A stretch of DNA of 64,000 bases. It comes from Streptomyces atratus. GTDB taxonomy: Bacteria; Actinomycetota; Actinomycetes; Streptomycetales; Streptomycetaceae. Shown in pieces: positions 51,494-60,108 of the stretch. Position 1 is the first letter of the stretch. Each line of letters starts with the position of its first letter. The position numbers were made by a program, and so were the translations under genes. The stretch spans positions 111,000 to 174,999 of the forward strand of contig NZ_BMRN01000015.1 in NCBI RefSeq assembly GCF_014648655.1, given 5' to 3'. Below the pieces are notes generated by a model that made no database searches, was not told where the DNA came from, and saw nothing but the letters and a program-made list of their open reading frames with translations.

Positions 51494-51551
51494 TATCCGA
51501 TGCGCACGTATCGGTTCGGGGGCTACAGTTCCGATGCAAGTGCATCGGAAC
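51494..51551. promoter_or_regulatory. Two palindromic operators between TetR and amidase genes
   Basis: The stronger one is GTTCCGATGCA (51528-51538), AG, TGCATCGGAAC (51541-51551): 11-bp perfect arms. A weaker relative, with CCGAT and ATCGG half sites inside TCCGATGCGCACGTATCGGT, lies at 51496-51515. They are about 33 bp apart. Confidence 0.7.
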
Positions 51552-51575
51552 ATGGATGGGAAAGGACACGAGCGC

Positions 51576-53003
51576 ATGCAGGATGCCCTGTGGAAGATGC
51601 CGGCCACCGCGCAGGCGGAGGCGGTGCGCCGCGCAGATGTCTCGGCTGTCGAACTGGTCGACAGCCACCTGGAGCGCATCGCCGAGGTCAACCCGCAGAT
51701 GAACGCGGTCACACAGCTCCTGGCGGAGCGCGCACGCGCCGCCGCAGCGCAGACAGACCGCCGACGGGCCGCCGGTGAAGCGCTGGGGCCGCTGGCGGGC
51801 GTGCCGTTCACGGTGAAGGAGAGCACCGCCGTCGAAGGCGTACCGACCACGTTCGGCACGGAGCGCTTCCGCGATCTGGTGGCGTCGGCCGACGCGCCCC
51901 CGGTGGCCCGGCTGCGCGCAGCCGGGGCCATCCCCATCGGGCACAGCAACATACCCACCCTGATCCTGGCGGGGATGCACACGCGAAGCGAGCTCTTCGG
52001 CGACACGGTCAACCCATGGGACCGCGGCCGGACCCCGGGTGGCACCAGCGGAGGCGACGGGGTGGCCGTCGCCACGGGCATGGCAGCGCTCGGGCTCGGC
52101 AACGACTCCGGTGGATCGGTGCGCATCCCGGCCCAGTTCTGCGGCGTGGCCGGGCTGAAGCCGACAACCGGGCGTTTTCCCGCGGACCACCGCGTCCTCG
52201 GCCCCGACGACCCCGGCCCGGCGTCCCAGATGCTGGTCACCGACGGCCCGCTGGCGCGGAGTGTGGGCGACCTCCGGTTGGCGTTCGAGGTGCTGGCCGG
52301 GACCGACCCGCGCGACCCGCGGGCCGTACCGGTACCGGCCTACGGCGAACCGCTCCCCGGACCGGTGAAGGTCGCGGTCGTGGCGGACCCGGGTGGGCAC
52401 GGCGTTCACCCCACGGTTCGCCGGGCCGTCGAGACCGCGGCCGAGGCGCTGCGCGACGCCGGGTACGACGTGCGGGAGGTACAGGACGTTCCGAGACTGG
52501 ACGAAGCGCTCGAAGCGTACGGCCGGATCGCCGTGACCGAGTTCGCTGCGACCTGGCCGGTGGTGCGGAAGCTGCTCGGAGCAGGCGGGGACCGCTATAT
52601 CGAGATGACGATGGAGCGAACGCCACCGGCAAGCGCCGACGAGTTCATGAAACTGATGGGCACCTGGATGAACATCCGCCGCTCATGGGCCGAATTCCTC
52701 GACGAATACCCGCTGTTGCTCGGCCCGGTTTTCACCGAGCCACCGGTCGAGCCGGGATTGGAGTCGCGCGACAGGGCCGGACGGGACCAGGTCGGCTCGG
52801 CGATGCGCCTGTGCACCGTGACCAGTTTCGTGGGTGTGCCCGGCGTGGCCGTACCGACCGGAGTGGTCGACGGACTGCCGTCCGGGGCGCAGGTTGTCGG
52901 GCGCGCGTTCCGGGAAGACCTGTGCCTGGGCGCGGCGCAGGCGATCGAGGACCGGCTCGGAGTTCTCACACCGGTCGACCCGCGCGTGGGGGGTCAGGGC
53001 TGA
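51576..53003 (+). CDS. Amidase (amidase signature family)
   Basis: 475 residues. The Ser-cis-Ser-Lys triad is visible: the Lys in VPFTVKESTAVEGVPTTFG, the cis-Ser in TPGGTSGGDGVAVA and the nucleophile in GNDSGGSVRIPAQFCG. The rest follows the family (LKPTTGRFP, DGPLARSVGDLRLAFEVLAG, SFVGVPGVAVPTGV). It hydrolyses an amide of unknown structure, soluble and cytoplasmic. ATG 51576 with AAAGGA upstream was preferred to ATG 51552, which sits on the operator. Under control of the divergent TetR gene. Confidence 0.92.
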   Translation: MQDALWKMPATAQAEAVRRADVSAVELVDSHLERIAEVNPQMNAVTQLLAERARAAAAQTDRRRAAGEALGPLAGVPFTVKESTAVEGVPTTFGTERFRDLVASADAPPVARLRAAGAIPIGHSNIPTLILAGMHTRSELFGDTVNPWDRGRTPGGTSGGDGVAVATGMAALGLGNDSGGSVRIPAQFCGVAGLKPTTGRFPADHRVLGPDDPGPASQMLVTDGPLARSVGDLRLAFEVLAGTDPRDPRAVPVPAYGEPLPGPVKVAVVADPGGHGVHPTVRRAVETAAEALRDAGYDVREVQDVPRLDEALEAYGRIAVTEFAATWPVVRKLLGAGGDRYIEMTMERTPPASADEFMKLMGTWMNIRRSWAEFLDEYPLLLGPVFTEPPVEPGLESRDRAGRDQVGSAMRLCTVTSFVGVPGVAVPTGVVDGLPSGAQVVGRAFREDLCLGAAQAIEDRLGVLTPVDPRVGGQG

Positions 53004-53196
53004 TCGAGCCCTTGCGCCCTCGGCTCTCGGTCGGCTGCGCGCAAGTCCGAACGGACCCCGCCGTGGCGGACGGCTGCCGGGCCCCCGCGAGCCGCCCTGA
53101 CCGGCCCGGGAGTCCGTGCGCAGGACACGGCCCGGCCAGGAACGGACGTGGGTGCAAAGACAGGCGAGGCCGGGCATCGGGAAGCGAACTCGCTGA

Positions 53197-53517
53197 TCAA
53201 CGCAAGAGCGCGGCCCACCGGGCCTCCTCTTCGCACTGCTCCCGGCCTCGGCACAGCCGCGCGCGGACGGCCAGGGACACCGTGGTGGTGGTACCCGCGA
53301 CCGCCACCAGCGCGACCGCGGACAGGGTGACCGGCATGAGCAGCAGGAGCATCGTGAGGGCCGCCGATCCCCACCCGGCCAGTACAGCGGCCGCGACCAG
53401 CCGGCGGGATCGCGGCCGGTCCTGCCCGGCACGCAGGTCGATGCAGGCGGGCAGGTACCAGACGTTGCCCGATACGCAGAGCACGGCGACGCCGAGCGCC
53501 AGAACACCATGGGACAT
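53197..53517 (-). CDS. Small membrane protein downstream of the oxidase gene
   Basis: 106 residues with three hydrophobic segments: VLALGVAVLCVSGNVWYLPACI, LVAAAVLAGWGSAALTMLLL and VTLSAVALVAVAGTTTTVSL. The tail is rich in Arg/Glu (RGREQCEEEARW). GGAGAG lies 9 nt before ATG 53517. It is 53 nt after the end of the cytochrome oxidase subunit I gene on the same strand, so it may be part of that operon. No family recognised. Confidence 0.65.
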   Translation of the reverse strand: MSHGVLALGVAVLCVSGNVWYLPACIDLRAGQDRPRSRRLVAAAVLAGWGSAALTMLLLLMPVTLSAVALVAVAGTTTTVSLAVRARLCRGREQCEEEARWAALLR

Positions 53518-53570
53518 CGGACAGCACTCTCCTCAGGAGCGGGGCTTGCGGTGGTGGACGGGCTCAGAGG

Positions 53571-55337
53571 TCAGTGCGGTGCGGCAGGGTCGAGCGCGGC
53601 AATCTCCGGATGGTGCAGATCGAAGGCCGGGGACTCGCTGCGGATTCGGGGCAGGGCGATGAAGTTGTGCCGGGGAGGAGGACACGACGTGGCCCACTCC
53701 AGGGAGCGGCCATAACCCCAGGGGTCGTCGACGGTTACCTTCTTGCCGTACTGAGCGGTCTTCCAGATGTTGTAGAAGAAGGGGAGGAACGACAGCCCGA
53801 GCAGGAACGAGCCGATAGTGGACAGGGTGTTGAGGGCGGTGAAACCGTCGGCGGCGAGATAGTCCGCGTATCGGCGGGGCATTCCCTCCACACCGAGCCA
53901 GTGCTGCACCAGGAACGTGAGATGGAATCCGACCGTCAGCACCCAGAAGGTGATCTTCCCCAGGCGCTCGTCGAGCATCTTGCCGGTGAACTTCGGCCAC
54001 CAGAAGTGGAATCCGGCGAACATCGCGTAGACGACTGTACCGAAGAGTGTGTAGTGGAAGTGGGCGACCACGAAGTATGAGTCGGAGACGTGGAAGTCCA
54101 GTGGTGGTGAGGCCAGGATTACTCCGGTCAGTCCACCGAAGACGAAGGTGATCAGAAATCCGGTGGCCCACAGCATCGGCGTCTCGAAAGACAGCGACCC
54201 CTTCCACATCGTGCCGATCCAGTTGAAGAACTTCACTCCGGTCGGTACGGCGATCAGGAAGGTCATGAAGGAGAAGAAGGGCAGTAGTACACCACCGGTG
54301 ACATACATGTGGTGGGCCCAGACGGTGACGGACAACCCGGCAATGGCTATCGTCGCGGAAATGAGACCGATATAGCCGAACATCGGCTTCCGGGAGAAGA
54401 CCGGAATGATCTCGGAGACGATGCCGAAGAACGGCAGAGCCAGCACATAGACCTCCGGGTGCCCGAAGAACCAGAACAGGTGCTGCCACAGAAGTGCACC
54501 CCCGTTGGCGGCGTCGAAGATGTGCGAGCCGAACTTCCGGTCCATCTCCAGCGCGAGGAGTGCTGCGGCGAGGACCGGGAAGACCAGGAGGATGAGTACG
54601 GCGGTCAGCAGTACGTTCCAGGTGAAGATCGACATCCGGAACATGGTCATTCCCGGGGCACGCATGCAGATGATGGTGGTGATGAAGTTCACCGCTCCGA
54701 GAATGGAACCGAAGCCGGACAGTGCCACGCCCATGATCCACATATCGGCGCCGATACCCGGGGAGTGGGTGGCGTCGGAGAGCGGAGCATAGGCGAACCA
54801 GCCGAAGTCGGCAGCACCTTGAGGAGTGAGAAACCCTGCCGCGGCGATCAGTGAGCCGAAAAGGAACAACCAGTAGGCCAGCATGTTCAGTCGCGGAAAG
54901 GCCACATCGGGTGCGCCTATCTGGAGCGGCATGAGCCAGTTGGCGAATCCCGTGAACAGCGGCATGGCGAACAGCAGCAGCATCACCGAGCCATGCATCG
55001 TGAATGCCTGGTTGAACTGCTCGTTGGACATTATCTGCGTCCCGGGACGCGCGAGTTCGGCGCGCATCACCAGCGCCATCGCCCCACCGATCAGGAAGAA
55101 GGCGAACGCGGTGACGAGATAGAGCGTGCCGATCTGCTTGTGGTCGGTCGTCGTGAGCCACGAGACGACGATCCGGCCGCGCGAGGAACGGCCCGGCAGA
55201 CCGGTGCCGGGCTGCGTCGTGCCCGGCCGAGTGGACCGGTGACCGGCCGAGGTGGCCTCCGCGTCGGCGGGGCCGGCCCCGGGGCCGGGGGGCTCGGGTC
55301 CATATGCGGGGGCGGCCTGATTGCCCTGCGATTCCAT
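53571..55337 (-). CDS. ctaD: Cytochrome c oxidase subunit I, stand-alone paralog
   Basis: 588 residues, twelve helices. Ligand motifs are complete: heme a His in FNQAFTMHGSVMLLLF, CuB His and the cross-linked Tyr in WFFGHPEVYVLALP, the His pair in TVWAHHMYVTGG, and the heme a3/a His in YFVVAHFHYTLFG. The D-channel entrance is present. The C-terminal tail (SLEWATSCPPPRHNF) is like other Streptomyces CtaD. Subunits II and III and heme synthesis genes are not nearby, so this is probably an additional copy used under special conditions such as low oxygen. ATG 55337 gives an N-terminal extension rich in Pro/Gly. Confidence 0.93.
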   Translation of the reverse strand: MESQGNQAAPAYGPEPPGPGAGPADAEATSAGHRSTRPGTTQPGTGLPGRSSRGRIVVSWLTTTDHKQIGTLYLVTAFAFFLIGGAMALVMRAELARPGTQIMSNEQFNQAFTMHGSVMLLLFAMPLFTGFANWLMPLQIGAPDVAFPRLNMLAYWLFLFGSLIAAAGFLTPQGAADFGWFAYAPLSDATHSPGIGADMWIMGVALSGFGSILGAVNFITTIICMRAPGMTMFRMSIFTWNVLLTAVLILLVFPVLAAALLALEMDRKFGSHIFDAANGGALLWQHLFWFFGHPEVYVLALPFFGIVSEIIPVFSRKPMFGYIGLISATIAIAGLSVTVWAHHMYVTGGVLLPFFSFMTFLIAVPTGVKFFNWIGTMWKGSLSFETPMLWATGFLITFVFGGLTGVILASPPLDFHVSDSYFVVAHFHYTLFGTVVYAMFAGFHFWWPKFTGKMLDERLGKITFWVLTVGFHLTFLVQHWLGVEGMPRRYADYLAADGFTALNTLSTIGSFLLGLSFLPFFYNIWKTAQYGKKVTVDDPWGYGRSLEWATSCPPPRHNFIALPRIRSESPAFDLHHPEIAALDPAAPH

Positions 55338-55722
55338 TGCGTCCACCGGACCGTGTCCTCCAGCTCTGGCAGTTCTCCGAACACTCCCCGGCCGCACGGG
55401 GGCGTGTCCGGGGAGCGGTCGGGAAGGTCCGGCGGATCACGAGGGGACGGACCGGACCTTCCCGGCCGCACCATGCTGGCCGCCGCCCGCGACGCTCTCC
55501 AGGGACCGACGGGCACCTTCCACGGGGCCGACCGGCCCTACTGCCGTGTTCATCCGGCAGCAGACCGGCCCTGCCCTCGCCGGCCTTCGGGACCACACAC
55601 CGCCGGGCCCTCGACACCAGGGCTGTCGTAGGCTGACCGCCCGTGGACCGGTCCCAGCCCTGCGGTGATCCGGTGAGCAAATTCCCGGCATACGGCACAC
55701 GGCCCCAGAGAACGGCACCCCG
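55338..55722. other. 385-nt regulatory region of the oxidase gene
   Basis: No gene recognised on either strand. It carries two DevR-like boxes at 55501-55539 and several G+C-rich inverted stretches. Confidence 0.5.
55501..55539. promoter_or_regulatory. DevR-like boxes upstream of ctaD
   Basis: GGGGCCGACCGGCCCT (55524-55539) matches the pattern AGGGCC-N4-GGCCCT at 11 of 12 arm positions. A weaker relative AGGGACCGACGGGCAC lies at 55501-55516; the two are 23 bp apart. The better copy is about 187 nt upstream of the ctaD start. Confidence 0.55.
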
Positions 55723-56527
55723 ATGGCAGAGACAGCACCTCCCGAGCCCGGCTCCCACTTCTAAGCCCCCTCCCCCGGCCCCTCCTGCCCCGGTCCGGCC
55801 GCGTGGCCGCAGCCCAGCCGACCGGACCGGATGCGCAGTCTGCTGGATGCCGTGATGAGTCTGGGACGGGGCCTGGAACTCCCGGAGGTGCTGCGCGGCA
55901 TCGTGGAGGCAGCGGTGACGCTGACCGACGCGGAGTACGGAGCACTCGGCATTGTCGGGGACGGGCAGAAGCTCCTGGAGTTCCTGCCGGTGGGCCTGAC
56001 ACCACGATCCGGATCATCCGCTCCACCATCTTCGATCTGCGCACGACGGACGGTTCGGGCCGCAGCGGGCTGCGGCACCGGATAGCGGAGACCACTCGTA
56101 CAGCGGCACATGTCCTCGGCTTCCGGCCCACCGTGCGGATCGACGGGCCGGTGGACACCACCGTCCCGGACGAACTCGCCGAACACGTGGTGGCGGTCGC
56201 CGCCGAGGCGGTGTCCAACGCGTCCCGCCATGCCAGTGCGAGTCGTATCGGCTGTCGGCCGACGACGGGGTGACTCTGACCGTCACGGACAACGGCATCG
56301 GCATCGGCATCGGCATCCCGGACGGTGACACGACCACGCCCGTGACGCCGACAGCGGTCGATGACGGCGCGGGGGCAGCCATCGATGACGGCGATCAGCC
56401 GGCAAGGCGCGGCGGTGGACCGGCCAATATGCGTACGCGGGCGGAGCTGTGCGGCGGCACGCCCGCCATCGAACGGCCGGCGGACGGCGGCACCCGGATC
56501 ACGTGGTGCGTGCCGCTCCACGACTGA
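55723..56527 (+). pseudogene. Broken DevS/DosS-type sensor histidine kinase
   Basis: Three pieces in three frames. First, from about 55831: MRSLLDAVMSLGRGLELPEVLR and LTDAEYGALGIVGDGQKLLEFLPVGL, the start of the first GAF domain. Then an internal deletion removes the heme-binding remainder, the second GAF and the phospho-acceptor His. Second, TTIRIIRSTIFDLRT, RIDGPVDTTVPDELAEHVVAVAAEAVSNASRHA (N box). Third, after a frameshift near 56240: VTLTVTDNGIGIGIGIPDGD to ITWCVPLHD (G boxes). An upstream MAETAPPEPGSHF at 55723 is probably the original N-terminus in another frame. It cannot make a working kinase. Confidence 0.8.
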
Positions 56528-56541
56528 CGCCTGAGTACCTG

Positions 56542-57285
56542 TCAGATGCGCCGGACCGGGGTCTGCCCCTGGCGGTCCTTGATCCGGCCGACGAGCATCG
56601 CCGCGTGGATCCGGCGGCCGACGCCCAGTTTGGCGAGGATCGAGGAGATGCGGTTCTTTACGGTCTTCTCGGCCAGGAAGAGGCGTTCCGCGATTTCTCG
56701 GTTGGTGAGGCCCTCGCCGATGAGGTCCAGGATCTGGCGCTCCCTGGTCGTGAGCTGGTCCAGTTCCGATGCCTCCGACTCCTCGGCGGGGGTCTGCTGG
56801 GGACCCCGCAGCCGTGCCATCACACGAGCGGTCGTCCGTGGATCGAGCATCGAGGTGCCGGACGCGACCGTGCGTACGGCGGCGATCAGATCGGCTCCGT
56901 TGATCTGCTTCAGCACGTAGCCGGCCGCGCCCGCCATGATGGCGTCGAACAGTGCCTCGTCGTCGTCGAACGACGTCAGCATCAGACATGCCAGTTCGGG
57001 CATGAGGGCACGCAGTTCCCGGCATACCTCGATACCGGCGTGGTCACCGCGGGGGTCGTCTCCGAGCCGTACGTCCAGTACGGCGACCTGTGGTCTGCTG
57101 GCCGGTACGCGGGCCAGTGCCTCCCGGGCGTCGGACGCCTCGCCGACCACCTCGATGCCGTCTTGGGCCTCCAGTAGATCGCGTACGCCGCGCCGGACGA
57201 CCTCGTGGTCGTCGAGGATGAAGACGCGTACAGGGGCTGCGGACTGCGGCGTCGTACTCAGCGGGGACTTCGCGAGGTCATTCAC
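56542..57285 (-). CDS. DevR/DosR-type response regulator (NarL/LuxR family)
   Basis: 247 residues. Receiver domain: acidic pocket RVFILDDHEVVRRGVRDLL, phosphorylation Asp in QVAVLDVRLGDD, Thr/Ser in LMLTSFDDDEAL and Lys in GYVLKQINGADL. The output domain is LTTRERQILDLIGEGLTNREIAERLFLAEKTVKNRISSILAKLGV, strongly DevR-like. The start is taken as GTG 57285; the ribosome binding site is poor. Its normal partner kinase next door is broken, so it must act unphosphorylated, use another kinase, or be under other control. Shared palindromes upstream of nearby genes are its likely targets. Confidence 0.9.
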   Translation of the reverse strand: MNDLAKSPLSTTPQSAAPVRVFILDDHEVVRRGVRDLLEAQDGIEVVGEASDAREALARVPASRPQVAVLDVRLGDDPRGDHAGIEVCRELRALMPELACLMLTSFDDDEALFDAIMAGAAGYVLKQINGADLIAAVRTVASGTSMLDPRTTARVMARLRGPQQTPAEESEASELDQLTTRERQILDLIGEGLTNREIAERLFLAEKTVKNRISSILAKLGVGRRIHAAMLVGRIKDRQGQTPVRRI

Positions 57286-57387
57286 ACCATGCTCGATCGG
57301 TTCGGGGAAAGGGACTCGGACCAGTATGTGCATCCGTCCGCAGGCCGTTTCGCCGGGGTGTCAAAGCATGTCGAACTGGCTCTGAAC

Positions 57388-57425
57388 AGGGCCGAAAGGC
57401 CCTGTGGCCAGGGCCGGTCGGCAGG
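57388..57425. promoter_or_regulatory. DevR-like boxes upstream of the flavohemoglobin gene
   Basis: AGGGCCGAAAGGCCCT (57388-57403), a perfect 6+6 palindrome, and AGGGCCGGTCGGCAGG (57410-57425), a weaker copy 22 bp away. About 105-140 nt before the ATG at 57529. Confidence 0.65.
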
Positions 57426-57528
57426 CCGGGCCCGGTGCCATACTGACGCCGCCGAGACAGTCCGGGCGCCGCGGACGTCTCTTTGTCCCGGCCACCCCCA
57501 CCGTGCTGTCCCAAGGAGTCACCGGCCC

Positions 57529-58836
57529 ATGAACACCCCGAGCGAGGACTACCACGCACTGCTCGCGCGGCATGACGCGATGCGGCTGCGACGACGCATC
57601 CTGTCCCCGGCCGAAGCCGGCGCCGAACCGTGGTGCGCCGAGGCACCGCAGCCGTACGACGGATCGTCCGACCAGCAGCTGATCAGCGAATTCCTGCCGC
57701 TGGTGAGCCCGCTGGAGGAGCTGATCGCCGAGTTGTACCGGGTCCTGTTCGAGCGGCATCCGTATCTGCGGTCGTTGTTCCCCGAGTCGATGGCCTTCCA
57801 GCAGGCCCATCTCGTCGGGATCTTCCGCTATCTGATCGGCAATCTGCACCGCACGGACGAGATGATCGGCACCCTCACGCAGTTGGGTCGCGACCATCGC
57901 AAACTCGGTGTGCGCCGCGCGCACTTCGAGGCGTTCGAGGCGGCGCTGATCGAGGCGCTGCGCACGCGTGCGGGCGCCCGGTGGACCGATGTCCTGGAGG
58001 ACGCCTGGCTGCGGATGCTGCGGCTGGCCGTTTCGGCGATGGTCAGGGGCGCGGACGAGGCGATCGCCGAACCGCCGAGCTGGGAGGCGACGGTGACCTC
58101 GCACGAGTTCCGTACGCCGCATCTCGCGGTGCTGAGAGTGCGCCCCCATCAGCCCTACGCCTTCAGGGCCGGGCAGTTCGCGTCCTTGGAGTCGCCGCTG
58201 CTGGAGCAGGCATGGCGTCCCTACTATCTGGCCCGCGCGCCGCATCCGGACGGCGAGTTGGAGTTCCATGTACGGGCCCGTGGTGCGGACGGGGTGAGTG
58301 ATGCGCTGGTGCACGGCACGCGAGAGGGCGGCACTGTCCGCCTCAGCGCGCCGCGCGGCGCGCTCGCCCTGCCCGATCACACCCCGTCCGCCGACGTTGT
58401 GTTGATCGCTTCCGGTACCGGATGGGCCGCGATGAAGGCTCTGCTCCAGCAGATCGACGCCGAACGGTTCCGTGCGCACCGGGTGCGTCTGCTGCTGGAT
58501 GGAGGGGTGGGGCAGGGCGTGTACGACGCGGCGTACCTGGAGGCGTTCCGGCGCGGACGTCCCTGGCTGACCGTCCTCACGGGCGGTCCCTCCGCAGATC
58601 CCGGTCTGCGGGCCCTGGACGGAATACTGGCGCAGCGTCCCGGGGCAGCCGCCCGGCAGCACGTCCATCTGGCCCTGGCACCCGAGGCATCCACAACAGA
58701 CTCCGCGCGGATCGTCGCAGCCCGGCTGGCCGCCGCCGGAGTCCCGGCCACGCACATCCATCACGACACCAGCGGTTTCGTACAGGTCACAGCAACGTCT
58801 GCCAGTACGACCAGAACCGGGTTGCTATCAGCATGA
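57529..58836 (+). CDS. Flavohemoglobin-type globin/ferredoxin reductase (NO dioxygenase candidate)
   Basis: 435 residues. The globin domain covers about 40-190: helix E FQQAHLVGIFRYLIGNL and the proximal His in LGRDHRKLGVRRAHFEAFEAAL. The reductase domain follows: RPYYLARAPHPDGELEFHVRA (FAD site, RxY-S like), GTREGGTVRLSAPRGAL and the NAD site VVLIASGTGWAAMKALL. A 35-residue N-terminal extension precedes the globin, and the C-terminal NAD part is diverged. It should convert NO to nitrate with O2 and NAD(P)H. ATG 57529 with AAGGAG upstream; DevR-like boxes lie before it. Its 3' end overlaps the convergent VKOR gene by 50 nt. Confidence 0.88.
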   Translation: MNTPSEDYHALLARHDAMRLRRRILSPAEAGAEPWCAEAPQPYDGSSDQQLISEFLPLVSPLEELIAELYRVLFERHPYLRSLFPESMAFQQAHLVGIFRYLIGNLHRTDEMIGTLTQLGRDHRKLGVRRAHFEAFEAALIEALRTRAGARWTDVLEDAWLRMLRLAVSAMVRGADEAIAEPPSWEATVTSHEFRTPHLAVLRVRPHQPYAFRAGQFASLESPLLEQAWRPYYLARAPHPDGELEFHVRARGADGVSDALVHGTREGGTVRLSAPRGALALPDHTPSADVVLIASGTGWAAMKALLQQIDAERFRAHRVRLLLDGGVGQGVYDAAYLEAFRRGRPWLTVLTGGPSADPGLRALDGILAQRPGAAARQHVHLALAPEASTTDSARIVAARLAAAGVPATHIHHDTSGFVQVTATSASTTRTGLLSA

Positions 58837-59491
58837 CGATGGCCAGGCACCACGTCACCGGCACCACAAGGGGGAACTCCAGTACCGCCGCGACCAGGGC
58901 GCGTGGGGCGGGCAGGACACCGTGGCGCAGATTGTGCACGGTGGTGTGCCAGAACATGAAGATGGTGGCCACCCACACGAGTACGCACCACAGGCAGAGC
59001 GCGCCGATGTCGTACAGCGCCTGCGTCATCAGCCACATGCAGAAGCCGACGCCGAACAGGGTGCCCAGGTTCAGCCCCAGCCAGTACCACCGCCGGTAGC
59101 GCGCACCTGCGAGCAGCCCCGCGCCGGTCCCCATCACCACTCCGAAGGCGATCAGCCCGATGAGCGGATTGGGGAAGCCGAACACCGACGCCTGTTCGCT
59201 GCGCATCACGTCCGCGCAGGAGACCACGGGGCTCAGCGAGCAGGCGGGGACGAAGCCGGGATCGGCGAGCAGTTCGAACTTGTCGGTGGTGATCACGAAG
59301 GAGCCCAGCAGCCCGAGGGCGGCGGTGATCACCAGCAGCCATGCGATTCCCTGGCGTGCCCCGGCCCGATCCCGTTCGTCGCTCGTCCCCGAAGAACCGT
59401 CGTTCGCCCGGTCCTTTGAGGAGCGAACCTCCTGTTCATCAGCCTCGGGGGCTTCCGCCGCCATCTCCGGCTCACGCGTCGACGCGCTCAT
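58787..59491 (-). CDS. Vitamin K epoxide reductase family membrane protein (VKOR)
   Basis: 234 residues. After a 45-residue acidic N-terminus come four to five helices. The loop Cys pair is ACSLSPVVSCADVM, the conserved Ser/Asn follow in FGFPNPLIGLIAFG, and the active-site CxxC is in IGALCLWCVLVWVATIF. Bacterial VKOR reoxidises DsbA-like proteins for disulfide formation using menaquinone, outside the cytoplasmic membrane. ATG 59491 overlaps the stop of the upstream SLOG-like gene (ATGA). The 3' end overlaps the flavohemoglobin gene, tail to tail. Confidence 0.92.
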   Translation of the reverse strand: MSASTREPEMAAEAPEADEQEVRSSKDRANDGSSGTSDERDRAGARQGIAWLLVITAALGLLGSFVITTDKFELLADPGFVPACSLSPVVSCADVMRSEQASVFGFPNPLIGLIAFGVVMGTGAGLLAGARYRRWYWLGLNLGTLFGVGFCMWLMTQALYDIGALCLWCVLVWVATIFMFWHTTVHNLRHGVLPAPRALVAAVLEFPLVVPVTWCLAIVMLIATRFWSYWQTLL

Positions 59492-59970
59492 GCCCACCCC
59501 CGCACGGAGCCGTCCGGCCAGACGATCTCCACCCGGATTCCACGCGCCCGAGCGAAGGCAACCAGATGTGCGGTGGCGTCCCGGCCGTCCGACGGCGAAC
59601 CGTCCCACACGGCCAGCAGGGTCCGGCACGTCTCCACCAGACGTTCATCGGCGCTGACACAAGCGTCGCGGTCGGCCGGATCAAAAGCCAGCAGCCGTAC
59701 GCTCTCGGCCAGGACCAGCAGTTCCCCTGCGGCTCGCCGGTCCCGCTCGGGCAGCACTGCGGGCACCGCGCCCTGGGCCGGCAGCAGTACCGTCAGCTTC
59801 CGTCCGGCCTCCCGGGCGGCGCGCCCGAACACGAGCGGCAACCCCGCCCCGACCCGTACGAGAGCAGCCACTCCCTCTGCCAGGCAGTCCAGCCGCGCTC
59901 TCAGTTCAGCCTCCACCAGCGCCATGGTCCTGTTGTTGAGGTCTCTGTGTCCGACGACCGCTATCACCAC
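59488..59970 (-). CDS. SLOG/LOG-like nucleotide-binding fold protein
   Basis: 160 residues. It begins VVIAVVGHRDLNNRTMALVE, a Rossmann-like start with GHRDL as in SLOG/DprA-like and TIR-related proteins. It goes on AALVRVGAGLPLVFGRAAREAGRKLTVLLPA and ends LLAVWDGSPSDGRDATAHLVAFARARGI. These parts fit a nucleotide-sensing or nucleotide-processing fold, but no enzyme activity can be named. GTG 59970 with AGGAGG 5 nt before it. Coupled to VKOR by ATGA overlap, and divergent from the PNPOx gene across two DevR-like boxes. Confidence 0.6.
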   Translation of the reverse strand: MVIAVVGHRDLNNRTMALVEAELRARLDCLAEGVAALVRVGAGLPLVFGRAAREAGRKLTVLLPAQGAVPAVLPERDRRAAGELLVLAESVRLLAFDPADRDACVSADERLVETCRTLLAVWDGSPSDGRDATAHLVAFARARGIRVEIVWPDGSVRGWA

Positions 59971-60108
59971 GTTCCCCTCCTGTACGCATCCGCACTGCCG
60001 CTCCGACCGAACGCTCCACAAGCCATGGGCCGGCGCCCGGAGCCGTCGTTGGGCCGGCCCATGGCATGCGGTCCACCGCAGTGAACCCATCGGGGGTCCG
60101 ACGCCGCT

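Noticed and set aside
53533..55758. 741-codon frame overlapping ctaD
   Set aside because: Out-of-frame reading of the oxidase gene; rich in His/Arg/Pro and without helices or ligands.
57205..57528. Upstream extension of the flavohemoglobin frame
   Set aside because: The frame is open, but the region carries DevR-like boxes and lacks globin similarity; AAGGAG points to the ATG at 57529.
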